The translations under genes and the position numbers were made by a program. From Rachycentron canadum (Eukaryota; Chordata; Actinopteri; Carangiformes; Rachycentridae): a stretch of 64,000 nucleotides of DNA. A model generated the notes under the pieces. It was not told the DNA's origin. It did no database searches and saw only the letters and a list, made by a program, of their open reading frames with translations. The stretch is from assembly GCA_038496675.1 (NCBI GenBank), contig CM076653.1:21690476-21754475 (forward strand). Direction: 5' to 3'. This document shows, piece after piece, positions 1 through 12,889 of this stretch; positions within the stretch are counted from its first letter, which is position 1, and each line of letters begins with the position of its first letter.

Positions 1-3000
1 AGTCTCCCATGGCCGCTCAGATATCTGATTCATACATACACCCTGCATTTAATCAGTCTGATCACACAGTCATACAACCAAACATAAGAGGCTTTGAGGA
101 AGGATTAAGCCGTCAATCCATGCATGTCTAGGCTATTGATAATGTGTAAGGAATATTACAAAAGTCAAAAGTCTTTTTTTTTTTTTATCAATTAAAATTT
201 TGTGGATATTTTTTGATTTACTATTTACCAATTTAAATACATTATTAAATATTTAAAATACTCTGATTATTGTGAACTCCTGCCTCAGAAATTCAATTAA
301 AGACTAAAAGAAACACAATAATTTGCATATCAGATTTCCAGTGTTGTTACTGCAAGCATGTCCCAAGAGTCACTAAATGTGCATAATTGTGTATAAATGT
401 AAGATGTATGAATAGAGAGTTTTTGTACACAGTGCTAAATCAACAACTGGGCCTCATTTATCACTGCAGTCATGCTCAGCGCTTCAGGAATCAGATGTAG
501 CAAATTAGATGCTCTTTTCCACCATGGGCTGTTAGATCAGGGCCAGTGTGCTGTAGGATATCATTGCCACTGTTCACACATGGTTTGTACTGCTTGATCA
601 GAAGGCGACAGCATTACACTTACCTTGCTCAACCGCATATTATCCCATTTGAGCTTTTACTAGTCAACATAAAAATGGAGTACCCAGGTAATTACTTAGA
701 ATTATGATGGTAGAGATGATAAACATTGGCCTTGCCCACTCAAGAGGAGCAACGGACGGTAGAAACAGCAGCCATTACAGAGCAATAAATGGTGGAAATT
801 CCTCAGCTGGTTGAGATCCCACCAAGCGTATCCAAAACAACCTTTATTTAGTCCTTGTGTTGATAGTTTACTCAGAACATCTATCAGCTATCTAAGGGAC
901 ATCTCGAATTACCTTTCAATGGCAGACAGACTGAAATTACCTCATTTGAATGCATTATTGTGTTCATAACTCCCACAAATGATGCATTAAAATGCCATGA
1001 TCAACACGTAATAGACCTTACGCCACCGGCAAAAATTCACTCAAGCAACAGAGACTGTACGCCTCTGATAAAAAGCATACAAAAAGAAAGACAATTAGGA
1101 CGTGAAAAAGAAATTACCAGCCTCATTGATGGGCCTGAATAGAGTCCCGGAGGAGGAAGAGGTAAAATGTAACGCTTCAACAAAAGGACATTAACGCAGA
1201 TCCCTTCATTACTTTGGGTATAATGACCCTCCCCCACCAGCACCCACAGCCTGTCCACATGACCCAGCACGAAAAAGAATTTATAATGTTTTCGTGGAAC
1301 AGTGTATTCTTCAGATACATCACTGCTCCAGCCAGACATTGTCAGATGAAGAGAAGAGGGCTCAGATGTCTTTGATGTTAATTAATCCTTAGACATTTTG
1401 GGAGCTTTCAGCAGCTAGAGCTAGTTGCATGTTGCTCTTAAGTTCAGATTTAGCATAGTTATAAGGTTCACTCACTATATACTCACTAATTTAAAATGGG
1501 GACCACTGCACCACTGCAAGTAGTTTGCAAGCAGTTTGTATTACTATTGGCCGGAGAGTGCTTCAGTGCATTTATTTCTGAGCTGCCAATTCACACATTA
1601 CTTACTGAGACATTTCTTAACGTTTATTAATGGGAGCAAAGTCGTAAATGAACTTCTAGTTACCAGGAACTTGAATGATACTTTAAACACACCAAGTAAT
1701 GGGTTTATGAATACCTGGTTCATACCAGTCCTGGACTCAGTGACCTCACATCCAAGCAGTAAATTTGCAATCAACCTTATCCTAAAGGCAAATATAGAAT
1801 CCCAATAAGCACCTTAAAATTATTAAAGCATTTCTTGTTCATTTTTAATAAAGCTTTGGAATCAAAGTTCAAGTCAAAAATGTGCTTTTGGCTGCTTTGG
1901 ACCTTCAATATTGAAACAACACAGAGTTTACTTTTAGCAAACACACCAAGTACCATATTGATCACCTTGAAGGCAAATATTAGAGACATGAAGCAAAGTT
2001 TCTCATTACTGTGCTCAGTTCATTGAATGTAATTACCACGGGCACTTGAAAAGTTATGCAGCAATTAAGCCTAGTTGCATAATGTGAGCTCAATTATCAC
2101 AGAGCACAGACAGGCATCCATGTAGAGATACAGTGAAAATTATTATACGGTTGTACCCGTTCTTAACATTGGTCACGTTCAGAACAAGTGCTGCCGGTGA
2201 CTAATTAATGAAAGAGTGAACTTAATGAGCAGAGGTGAGCACTTCAAATGGGAATCACATCTTCACATAAGCTACTAATGATGTTGGAGTTAATTTCAAT
2301 AATAAAGAGATGTATGTTTTTGAATCATGCTTCAGTTGCGGAGAAGGAGATTTAAAATTTGAATAGTAAGCTAAGACAGGATGGTGTTCAAGCCGGTCAA
2401 ATATTTGAACTAGTTGAATGAATATTTGATCTGTCGAAGTTAAAGTGAGCGACGTGTGGGAAGACAGCCAGACAGGAGTTTTATTTTATTTATTGTTTCA
2501 CTTCTTTTAACGGTTACTGTCACTGAATCATTGAAGATGATCCAGTGTCAGTGAACTCAAAGGACAAAGATGACACAAAGTATAAACTGCCATTGATTTC
2601 ATGATAAAGCGTATGTTATTATTTTACTCACAGGGCAATATGGTATTTTTGAGAGTATCCCACCTTTAATAAGTTAACTATTCAGATTTACCAGAGTTTT
2701 ACCTGAGGATAATTTCAGAGCTGGGTCTTTTTTTTTTCTCTCTCTCTTGTGATAAGCCAGCCAACATATCAGGCTGCAGTGTGTCTGTGTCATAATCCTC
2801 TCCTACTAACCTTTTTCTCACTCCCGACTCAGCCAAAGCTCAAAATCTCTAATGATAACCTGTTATAGCCTCAACCAAAGTCCTGTGGTGCTGGATGGTT
2901 CCCTCCACAATGGTTCGCTGATGATGCTTTGAAATTTTAGTGACACTTAGAAAAGGGATTTTCGCGTCCTTGATACTTCACTTTTCAATTTTAGTTCCTG

Positions 3001-5039
3001 TGTACATCACCATCATGTGCAGACATGATAATACTGTACACTCTTCCATGTCGCTCCCAAGCAAGTGCAAATATTCCTCCAATAAACTACTCAGAGCCTG
3101 GGCTCATCATTATTTTAGGCTTGACTCTAATGATGGAGGGAGGATGTGGGGAGGGGGGAGAGAGAGAGAGCGATGGAGTGAAAGCAAGGTGGAGGACTGG
3201 AGTGCCCTCACGGTCCCAGACACAGATGGACAAGATGAGAGGGGAACACAAGCACAGCTGAGGCCTTGCAGCGTGGCGTATTATAAGACCAGGAATCAGC
3301 GAGCCCCGGCTCTGCACTGATGACACTGGCTTTACTGCTACTCAGTCATTCGCCGCCCTCACCAGTAACCCCAGGGATGTGACTCGCTGAGCACAGTTGC
3401 ATCAAGATTAAAGGCACTTTTCCCCTCTAAGATCAAAAGTTTGCCAGGCTCTGCCAAAAGTGTCTCCAGTGGCGATATGATGGTACAATCTGAGAAGTAC
3501 ACAAATGCCCATAGCCATTAGCAACAGGGAAATGAAACTGAACTCAAAGCACATCAGAATGATGTGCATGTTCTAATTAGGCTGAGTTTGTTAAGTATGT
3601 CCTCCATCTGTTTGGTCAGAAATCTTTTGGCTGGATTTTGTTGGCCAATATCCAAAGTTTGAGCCAAAGTTTGAATTATCGTCTTTGACATTTTGGAGCT
3701 CAAAATTACCATAATCATTAGGAGCTTTATATCAGAGGTTTTCCTAAAGACTGTAGTTTATGACAGATGGTTTGGTTTGACCTATTGTGACTGCCATCCT
3801 TTATGAAATCCCTTAAGGCTCATGCATAAAAATCATGTTTGTCAGAACCTTAGACAGGGACGATGAATTTAATCCTTTAATGGGAAAAAGAAGAATAAAG
3901 ATATCTATTCAGGCATGAACGCTTGTTTTGCATCCTGTTTAATATATGCTCTTTTGGATGAGTGTATCCGCTAAATGCCTAGAATGGGAAATGTGAAAAT
4001 TGTCAAAAGTTATATCTCTGGCTTCACAGTCCCTGTGTGATGGAGCACAAAGCATACTGTACCTGAACTCTGCAGAGCACAGAAAGACTAGTAATCTTCC
4101 ACCAGGGCTTCAGCAGTGAGGAAAAAAAACCACACAATAGCATTATCCAGTTCTTATCCATTTTGTAAAGAGAGAAGAATGAGAAAAGAAAATGAACACA
4201 TTGCCTCAGCCCCAACTATTGCAGGGAATGGAAAAAGAAAAAAAGACCCAACAACCCACAACAGAGAAATTCTTCAAATGTCCACTCTGGAGGGTTTTTG
4301 TGAAACACTGTGCATATAATTTTAGGAATGGCTGCCATCATTTGAACATTCAGTGCCACAGAATCATTTTTACATCCACAACACACCATCGAACAAGGAA
4401 CAATCAAAAAGGAAAAGCCAAAATCGATGGAAAGAGTAGCTCACTCTGACCTTTTCCACCTTTACTTCATTGTCTTCCTCTCCTCTCATAGAGGAAACTT
4501 TCAGGTAGGCAACACAGAACAAAGTGACTTCACAGACCAAAGCTGGTTTCCAAGGTAACAGCGAACAGACCCCATTCGGATCAAATGGCTATTTTCCACA
4601 CCTGTACATTCGCCACAACTACAGAGCTATGTATATTTCAATGTGCTCGATGAATACTTGCCTGAAGTGAACAAATGTGACGGAGGTGACTACAATGTAG
4701 ACACTGAAAGACTAGACACACTAGGACACAGCTTCCGCTCATTATCTCTATCACACTGATACGGATGGTGGCTTTTTTTTTTTTTTTTCTCCCTTTGGCC
4801 TGGTCAACACTGCTATTTCACTGTGTGTAATGTCATCCTGTTCTTTTTCTTTGGTTTGTGTGTATGTGTGTCTTTCACATCTTGCCTTTTCCTTTCTCTG
4901 CATCCCCCATTGCAATCTCTGGTTCAAACTGTCCTCAAATGACTCTTTTCATCCCCTTTCAGTCTGTCAGAGTGTTCTTCCAATCTCTCAATATATAATT
5001 AGCACACTGTCCTTCTGAAAGAGAGGAGTCATCTGACAC
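1..5039. other. Intergenic, no gene seen
   Basis: Both strands show only short random open frames with no domain or motif I recognise. Simple features are T-runs at 173-186, 2729-2738 and 4774-4788, and a purine run at 3144-3175. No promoter, RNA gene or mobile element can be supported. Confidence 0.6.
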
Positions 5040-5460
5040 CACCTGTTATGTCCTGGTCTCGGGGTATAAGAGCACAACATAGGGAACAAGAAGCAGAGAG
5101 CAAAGATTGATGCAAAAGTATGCAATTTATTGCTACATGCTGTGAATGGTACTTGAAGTCAGTGAAGCTGGAATTCAGGGTGAACCAAAGACCAAAACAA
5201 AAATAAGCAAAACCAGCCTATCTTCCTGACAGGAGTTGTGCCTAATTCCAGTAAGTACTGACACAAGCAAAGGTTGTCTAAGCTAACTTTCACAAAGTTT
5301 CACCAAATTTTTTACGAAGTTTCACACAGGCACAAAGGTTCGAGGCAGAGGAGAAATGCAGCTACACTGTCAACATAACGGCCCAATTCCAATCCAGCCC
5401 TTATTTCAGTCTGGAGTCACACTGAGTCCCAGCTGAAGAGGGTCTTATAATTGAATAACT
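5040..5460. repeat. Suspected interspersed repeat fragment
   Basis: It shares the 16-mer ACACAAGCAAAGGTTG (5261-5276) with 8727-8742. It also shares a diverged block (AAAGGTT-GAGGC-GAGGAG, then CTGTCAAC) between 5335-5373 and 8735-8780. The two copies suggest an old transposable element whose class I cannot name. Confidence 0.4.
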
Positions 5461-7084
5461 ACACCAGCTAGCTTTGAGACTCCCACGACTTTCACTGACA
5501 GAAACAGGAATCTAGTTGTTACCCAAAGTTTTTCAGAATATTATAATTAAATATTTACCTAAAAGATAAATGTTATACACAGCATAGGTGTCTGGGCCAT
5601 GCTGTGACGTTGTTTGTGACAGGAAATGTATCAATAGAATAAATAATATAAAACATTTTTGGGGATATTTTCTTTCTTTGGAATTCTTGATCTAATTATA
5701 TACGTGTTTATTTCCATATTTCCTGCATTTATACACAAATAAAAATAAAAATAAATAAATAAAAAGAACCATTTTCTTGGGTACACAACGGCCTCTTTGT
5801 TCCAAAATACAATGTAAGCTGAAACTCAAACGTGTTGACGTCTCCCAAATGTCCCAAATGGACTTTGCAGTTGTAGTTATGGACCATTTCAACAACACCA
5901 GACCCACTTCTTTTGAAGTTTAGTTAGTAAGCCTGCATTGATGTAGACTCTATGGTGGAGGGCTTCATAGCCCACTCCCACTTAAGGGTCATTGGTTTGG
6001 AATGGCACTTCATGTGGGGGACCCTCCATGCAAACGCACAATCAAATTGAGAGTGTTTACAGTGAAGGTCTAGGGGACGGATTAGAGTTTGGCCCAAATT
6101 TCCATCTCACTTTAGAGAACAGGGAGGTTAAATAGGCAGGACTCTGGATCAGTCATTCTGCTTGGTTTACCACTGATTTGGCACATAAAACAAGATGTAA
6201 CCAAAATTTGACAATATGCCTGCTTACATCAAACTGCTCAGAATGACTGGTGGGAAAATACATATTCACTGGGAGGTCCAAGGCAAAGGTCTGTCTAGCT
6301 CCTATGTGGAGATGCATAAACTCAACCTATCAGGTATTTCAAACGGGTGTTTCAAGCTCCACCTCTCTCAGGAGGAGGGCCTTGAGATCTGAGTGACAGC
6401 AGAAGGCTTGTGTGGCTGTGACAGCCGCTGCTCCCACTTCCCTGTCCAAACCCTCAGGTGCACTGATCTTCTGAGGCTTTGCTTTTGTAACTGTAACTGC
6501 TCGGACAATTTTGATCTCTCCCTTACATTTGTGTTCAAAGGAGCAGAGACATGAAAGAAATTTTAGATTAATAACAAATCTGCTAATGTGTTGATATCAT
6601 AATTATAAAGGTTGGGATCTTCCACAAAATCCATCCAAATGAATTAAAATTGTAATACCCATGAAAAAGGAAAAAAAAAAAAACTAAAAAAAAAAAAAAA
6701 AAAAACTAACTAACCTTACCAGTGATGACAGGAACAGGAAAAAAGAGCAGACAAGGCTCCACTTTGTGTTACATAGGAGTATGACATTAGCACAATAAAA
6801 GTGAAAACTAATGAAAAAAAAAAAATGCTACACACATTCAGGGTTACTTTCAGTCAGTGAAGCAGAAAGCTACAGAGGGGGAAAAAAAGTTGGTAAAATC
6901 TTTGCAGTTGTTTGCTGTTTTCTGCATTAACGGGTCATAAAAAGTGATCACATCTTCATCTAAGGCATAAGTAAACACAAGGAAATAAACATAATTTGCT
7001 TCAGCTAAAACTCTAAAACTTCACATTAACCATTCACATCGCCGTTTGAAAAAAGTAAATGTTTGGATTTAATAACCAACCAGT
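5461..7084. other. Intergenic, no gene seen
   Basis: No coding signal. There is an A-rich tract at 6669-6705 (two A runs broken by ACT) and an AAATA-type run at 5738-5765. The A tract could be an old retroposon tail, but no body is recognisable beside it. Confidence 0.5.
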
Positions 7085-8250
7085 CAAAACTCGCTGAGGC
7101 ACCAATGACTTCAAACAAAGTGCCTCCAGTAGCTGTAGATCAGAGCTGCACCATGTTCAAGAGAAATTTTGGACCATTTTTCCTACACACCTGCTTCTGC
7201 TCAGCCTTATTCTCAGGATGTCTAGTTTGAGTGTCTTCAGATCATTTCAAAGCATCTGAATTCAGGTCTGGGCCCTGATTGGGCCACTCAACAGAATTTA
7301 CTTTGTTAACAGTCTTTATTAGATTTCAGGTTATTCTCCTGCTGCACCCAACTTCTACTAAGCTTGAGCAGATGGACAGCCACGCTAACATTATCCTGTA
7401 AGATGCCTTTTATAAACCTGGGAACTGATGATGTCGAACTGTCCAGGCCCCGAGGTAGCAAAGCCCCAAATCATGATGATCCATCAGTCCAACTTCACCT
7501 TTGGGATAATGTTTTCATGTTTGTATTCGCTGTCCTTTTTACACCTTGTGAAGTGATGCATGTTTTTCCTAAAGAATTAAACCTTTGTTTCATCGGCCCA
7601 TAAAACATTGACCCTGTAGCGTTGTGGAACACCAAGGTGCTACTTGCCAAACTTCAGGGGTATGTTGATGTTTTTGCTGTGTAAAAGCAGTGGCTTCCTC
7701 TGTAATGACCTGGCATGGATGCTCCATGCTCCATGAACCCATTCACCATTACTTGTGTATGGTTTACTGAAGAACAGAGATGTTAACCAGCTCCAGTGAT
7801 TCTTTTAAGCCTTTAGCTGTAACTCTTCACACTCTCCAGACTTATCATTCTCCCTTGTGCCTTTGCAATCACTCAGCTGGATGCCCACTTCAAAGGAGAC
7901 TAGCCACAGAACTAACTCATCTCCATTTACGATTTATCTGACTGTGGACCGATAAATTTCTAAACTCTTGATGACTCTGTAACCCTGTCAGCTTCTAGCA
8001 ACAGTTTCTGATCCTATCTTTTTTGTGAGATGTGATACATTTCAGCAGATGTTTCCTGTGAACTCATAATGTGTTATTTCATTAGTCAAAGTAGCTGTAA
8101 CCTACACCTACAATCTTATTCCATTGATCGGATTCTGGGCTAGATAACTCCAGTCATCTTTTGATGACGTCGGTAGCTTGGGGGTTCACATACTTTTTCC
8201 AGCCTACACTAAAAGTTTCAATGGTGTACGAGTGCACCATTGAAAGTGCA
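7085..8250 (-). mobile_element. Degenerate Tc1-type DNA transposon
   Basis: Read on the minus strand, the segment around 7443-7482 encodes IIMIWGFATSGPG, which corresponds to the G-G-S-V-M-V-WGCF-A-SGPG block of Tc1 transposases. Further along the minus strand, 7320-7400 gives LQDNVSVAVHLLKLSRSWVQQ, matching the block that ends at the second catalytic Asp. That Asp position is now Glu-Asn, so the active site is lost. Near 7260-7290 a GPDLNSDALK frame corresponds to SPDLNP-E-LW, again broken. Stops and frameshifts are frequent. The right end carries GGGGTTCACATACTTTTTCC, typical of the untranslated part of such elements, and then a hairpin at 8216-8245. The relic is inactive. Confidence 0.75.
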
Positions 8251-8294
8251 CAAAGGATTTTTGTAAAATAAAAGCCAAAAATGTCTAAGTTCTA

Positions 8295-8725
8295 ACCAAG
8301 TGGCTACTCACCATGACATCACTCACTGGTTTGTGAATAATTCTTTGAAGCCTCAAGTTTGCAATTTGGCCATCGCCATCTTGGTTTTTGAAACTATGCA
8401 GCAGAAACTGTATTTGTGAAACAAGGCGGAGCTAAGGAGAAGTGAGGGGAGGGCCTGACCTGCTCCGATTCTCTGGAATGCTTTCAATCACATGGTAGCC
8501 ATGCCCTTATGCATACCCTGCCTTATTGTCTATTTTCCTCCAAATGGGACCATCGTTTTAAAAATGAACATTCTGTTGTATTGTTGAAGGCTTGAAACTA
8601 ACAATAGAGACCATAAACTCATTTGGAAAACATTTACATTTCCCTATAGACTTCAGTAGAATCCGACTTCTTTTTGCATACTGTGTAACACATTTCAGAC
8701 CTTTTTCTATACATTCTATGGTTTT
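8295..8725. repeat. Degraded fish interspersed repeat
   Basis: The series TGACATCACTCACTGGTTTG, GCCATCGCCATCTTGG, TTATTGTCTATTTTCCTCCA, ATGGGACCAT, CATAAACTCATTTGGAAAA and CCCATAGACTTC-like TTCCCTATAGACTTC matches, from memory, an abundant repeat of percomorph fish genomes. No coding capacity is visible, so it is probably a nonautonomous element. Confidence 0.6.
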
Positions 8726-8860
8726 AACACAAGCAAAGGTTGGAGGCTGAGGAGGAACAAGACTTTGCTGTCAACACTGACCCTCTGAATTAGCTCAGCA
8801 AACCTGGAAGTTACAGCACCCAAAACACTGGAGCGCTGGAACCAACCAACCGGTCACTTT
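8726..8860. repeat. Second copy of the repeat at 5253-5400
   Basis: The 16-mer ACACAAGCAAAGGTTG at 8727-8742 and the following GAGGC-GAGGAG and CTGTCAAC blocks repeat parts of 5261-5373 in the same orientation. It lies directly against the 8295-8725 repeat, so the two may belong to one composite element. Confidence 0.4.
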
Positions 8861-9257
8861 AAATGCACGTTCTTGCAAAGAAAAGAGAGCTCTCATTCAC
8901 CACACAGAGATGCAATGTAAATACTGGGGCTGTATGTCACAGCTTTCCATACAACTACACTATTTATTAATTGATTTTCAAAGAATTTGGCCAAAACTGT
9001 TGTCATTTCAGGACATTTTAAAATGAACTTTGTGGAGAGTTTTTGTTGAATTTTCCTCAGGTTGAGGCCCTGTCCTCACAGGGCCAGTAGACAAACAGTG
9101 TAATGGCATGGCAGACGTTGTAATTTGTGTGCATCCTAATGACTGTTGCCCCGAGCTGTTTGCACAGTTTCCCAGCAAGCCCTGTGAAGGTCAGCATGGC
9201 ATCACAGCAGACGTTAAAGACAGACTCAATTGCTCACACAAATGTTGTCAGACAGCG

Positions 9258-9259
<2 letters not shown>

Positions 9260-9288
<29 letters not shown>

Positions 9289-9289
9289 G
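9260..9289. repeat. (CA)n microsatellite
   Basis: About 14 uninterrupted CA units. Confidence 0.95.
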
Positions 9290-9314
9290 CACATATTTAG
9301 CACCAACCTGTAGC

Positions 9315-9354
9315 ACTCTCTCTCGCTCTCCCTCTCTCTCTCTCTCTCTCTCTC
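9315..9354. repeat. (CT)n microsatellite, interrupted
   Basis: CT units with single G and C interruptions, 26 bases after the CA microsatellite, forming a compound simple-repeat block. Confidence 0.9.
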
Positions 9355-12300
9355 ACATACACACATACATCAGCATGCACCACATACAGACAACCTAGCT
9401 GCTTCAGAACATGCACATGCTGCATACATTGCTTTGTGCGTTATGTTGCTTTCCTTTGACAGTTTGAAATGTAGTGGGGTTATTTTCCTCCAGCAGATAT
9501 AATGCATTATCAGGAAGTACTTACTAACTTAGGTAATTTCCATTTCTGTGACACACAAACGTGGCATTGTGAAGCCTACAGTGGCTGTTCACAGCATTGA
9601 CGCTGCACTGAGATGCTTTAAATTGGCTTTTATCATTCTGAACATGGAGAGTCAGTCAAAGTGACGCCACTGTCAGACAAATCATTCCACCGCACTTCCT
9701 TATGTTTAAACACATGCCATCTGTACCTGTTGAAAATAAAAGAGTGCAGTGAGTGTGCTCCTCAGAACAAAGCTCCCAATGCTATATAATACTTATTGGC
9801 ATTAGTGCATTCAACTCATTGTTTAGAAAGCATTTTACCGTTATGATCGACATCACAGAGATCCAAATTACACATGGCCTGAGGCTCCTTAATGAAGAAG
9901 GACATCTTTGAATTTGATATGGAAGTGATGGGGTCAAAACTAATCTGATGGCATTTTTTAATATTCAAGCAGGCCAATTTAGATTAAGAACATAAAGACC
10001 AAATTAAGAACACAGAGGCCAAAGTCACAGATAGAAAATTAGCTCAGTCGTGATGAAACTTCTCTGGTCTAATTAATCCTGGCATAATCTTCATATTGTG
10101 AATGCGCTCCATTTCCTCTGGATCAAGAAGACACACCCTTGGTCTTTTTTGTATGACGACACAATCTTTCATTCATCAGTAACTTTACTAAACTGATGCA
10201 CTTTTTTATTTCTGCAGTCTGAGGAGAGTCAATATTTTCCACGTGTACAAAAGACACTAGGCTCTTAGTATTGTAATTATATTTGTTTAAAATAAACCTT
10301 TGTATGGCCTTCTTTGTAAACCTACGTTTATCATTTCTGTCTTAAATCAGGGCAAACCCACAATAAAACTGTGATGTAGATGTTTTAGCTTTTACTGTGG
10401 ATCTGAGTTAAGAATCTGAAGTAAAAATATGTTTAAATGGTGAAACACTCTAATAAGATACACTGATTTGGAGCTGAACTATGATGCAACATGGAGGCAG
10501 AATGAGCTCTGGCCACTGACTTTGTCTTTGTTACTGCATTTCTTTTTTTCTTTTTTTCCAAGTTGCACATAAATATAGTTGCTTGCTGTATGTTTGTTTG
10601 TGAGCAGGTTGTGTTCAGCTTGTGGGCACATTACCTTCAGCTCTGTGCTGTGGCAGGTTCTGACTAACTGATGAATCATACAATCAAATGGCTTTCATGT
10701 TACACACCTTTTCAACCACTGTGAGATTAGAATTTTCCTCAGCCTTCTTCAATTATTCATTGAATCTGGTTGGACCTGAGAGTCATTCAGTGTGACAAAA
10801 GGCATGTTTTGAACATTTTGTGAGATTTATACCACCTGTTAAAATATTCTCACCTATTTTTTTTCCCCATTGAAAATGGTCTTTATAGCTAAATTGTCTT
10901 ACGTTAAATGGCTGTGATGTAATTTCTTCACAAACCTTGAATGGTGTTTCACAGAAAGAGAACCTCAGAGCACTCCCTGGGGCTTGGGAATGAATCTAGA
11001 GACTCTTAGACTGCACAGAGTGCCAACAATGAAAGGAAATACATTGTATTTTATAAGTCAGGTGGTACAGGTGAAGTTAGAATAATGCGCAAGAGCCTCA
11101 CTGCAGATGACCTATGGTTGTGGCTGTGTTCCAGAGCAAAAACTTGTTAACTCTACCTAATTAATATGCAACTGACTGTTGTTTGATTTTTATTTGTTCT
11201 ACTCTTTGACAAGGTGCCTAGTTCACAAAAATGGTGTGATATCTCAGTTTTAAAACAATATATTCTTCATTTTGATAATTGATCATCCATTGTTGCTGGA
11301 TTTTATTTTTATTTTGCCATGAAAACTATCAATACCAATGATATAATTGAAACATGTATTGAGTTTCAACCCTGGTAACTCAGGTAAGGATCTAACCAAT
11401 AGCTGTATAAATGTCTAACATGGAAAAAAACAGCAATATGTAGCCTCAAACAGTGTCCCATGAATAAGCTCTATTCATGTCATGTTTTCTGGTACTGTAT
11501 TCTCAGCAACTGACGCACCTCCTGCAGACATGTAAAAGCATCTCTATGATTTTCTAACTGCTGCAGCTGTAAGTCAACACATGAATTAAATATACGTTTC
11601 AGTGATTCTCTTCCAGCAATGATTTTCTTCCATAGGGGTGGTTTTTAAAGCCAGCAGAGGCTCACTCCTCAATCTTTTGATAGCCCCCAGCCCCTTAACA
11701 CTTCAGTTCAGCTTGAACTCATGATCAATAGACTAAGAAAATAACAGCAACAACTGAAAACCTGTAGTCTTGACCATTGCAAACTTTGCACTTTTTTCTT
11801 TTCCGTTCTGCATTAAATTTTCATCATATAGAAACATTGTCATTCAGTACAATAAAAATATACCTGTGAAGAAAATGTGTGACATTAGCTAGCCCATACT
11901 TGCATTGTAATGGAGGATGAATCATTGATATTCCAGTGAGAATGGTTTCAGCACAAAGCGCAGGACAGTGTTGTGAAGGATATAAAATCTGACAATACAC
12001 TGGCAAATGGTGACCAGGAGATCTCTCTGAGAATACCTTGCTTTCTTCTAATGTGCATTCTTCTTTTACACAGATTCAATAACGGATGTCACATAATGGC
12101 TCCTTTTAAAAAGCAGCATTTGTTGGTAGTGAAACCATGTAGAATAACGCATTTGAGGAAAGTGTGTGTATATGATACAGGGTGGTGATCAGACATGGCT
12201 GTGAACCAGGTGCATTTACTTATGCAGGGATTGTGATTGCAATGGGTTTTTGAGACTGGGTAGAGAATGCAGCAATTTAAGCAGGTGAATTGGCAGCTTT

Positions 12301-12372
12301 GTCATGGCTGTGCTGAGCAGACTGCTAAATAAGGTCTTCTCTTGTCCAGGGAAAGAGCTGGGACTGTGGCAA

Positions 12373-12381
12373 GAAGAGAGA

Positions 12382-12431
<50 letters not shown>

Positions 12432-12830
12432 NNNNNNNNNNNNNNNNNNNNNNNNNNNNNNNNNNNNNNNNNNNNNNNNNNNNNNNNNNNNNNNNNNNNN
12501 NNNNNNNNNNNNNNNNNNNNNNNNNNNNNNNNNNNNNNNNNNNNNNNNNNNNNNNNNNNNNNNNNNNNNNNNNNNNNNNNNNNNNNNNNNNNNNNNNNNN
12601 NNNNNNNNNNNNNNNNNNNNNNNNNNNNNNNNNNNNNNNNNNNNNNNNNNNNNNNNNNNNNNNNNNNNNNNNNNNNNNNNNNNNNNNNNNNNNNNNNNNN
12701 NNNNNNNNNNNNNNNNNNNNNNNNNNNNNNNNNNNNNNNNNNNNNNNNNNNNNNNNNNNNNNNNNNNNNNNNNNNNNNNNNNNNNNNNNNNNNNNNNNNN
12801 NNNNNNNNNNNNNNNNNNNNNNNNNNNNNN

Positions 12831-12886
<56 letters not shown>
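12373..12886. repeat. (GA)n microsatellite containing an assembly gap
   Basis: GA units run into 399 Ns (12432-12830) and resume on the far side for 56 bases. The same unit on both sides shows that assembly failed inside one long GA tract. A purine-rich border continues to about 13045. Long open frames crossing it are artefacts of Ser-Leu or Arg-Glu repeats and the masked bases. Confidence 0.95.

Positions 12887-12889
<3 letters not shown>

Larger units (their letters stand above)
8861..12372. other. Intergenic, no gene seen
   Basis: No gene signal on either strand. Apart from the microsatellites near 9260-9355, there is a short imperfect tandem repeat at about 9970-10025 (TTAGATTAAGAACA and AAATTAAGAACA units with AAAGACC and GAGGCC between). 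Confidence 0.5.
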
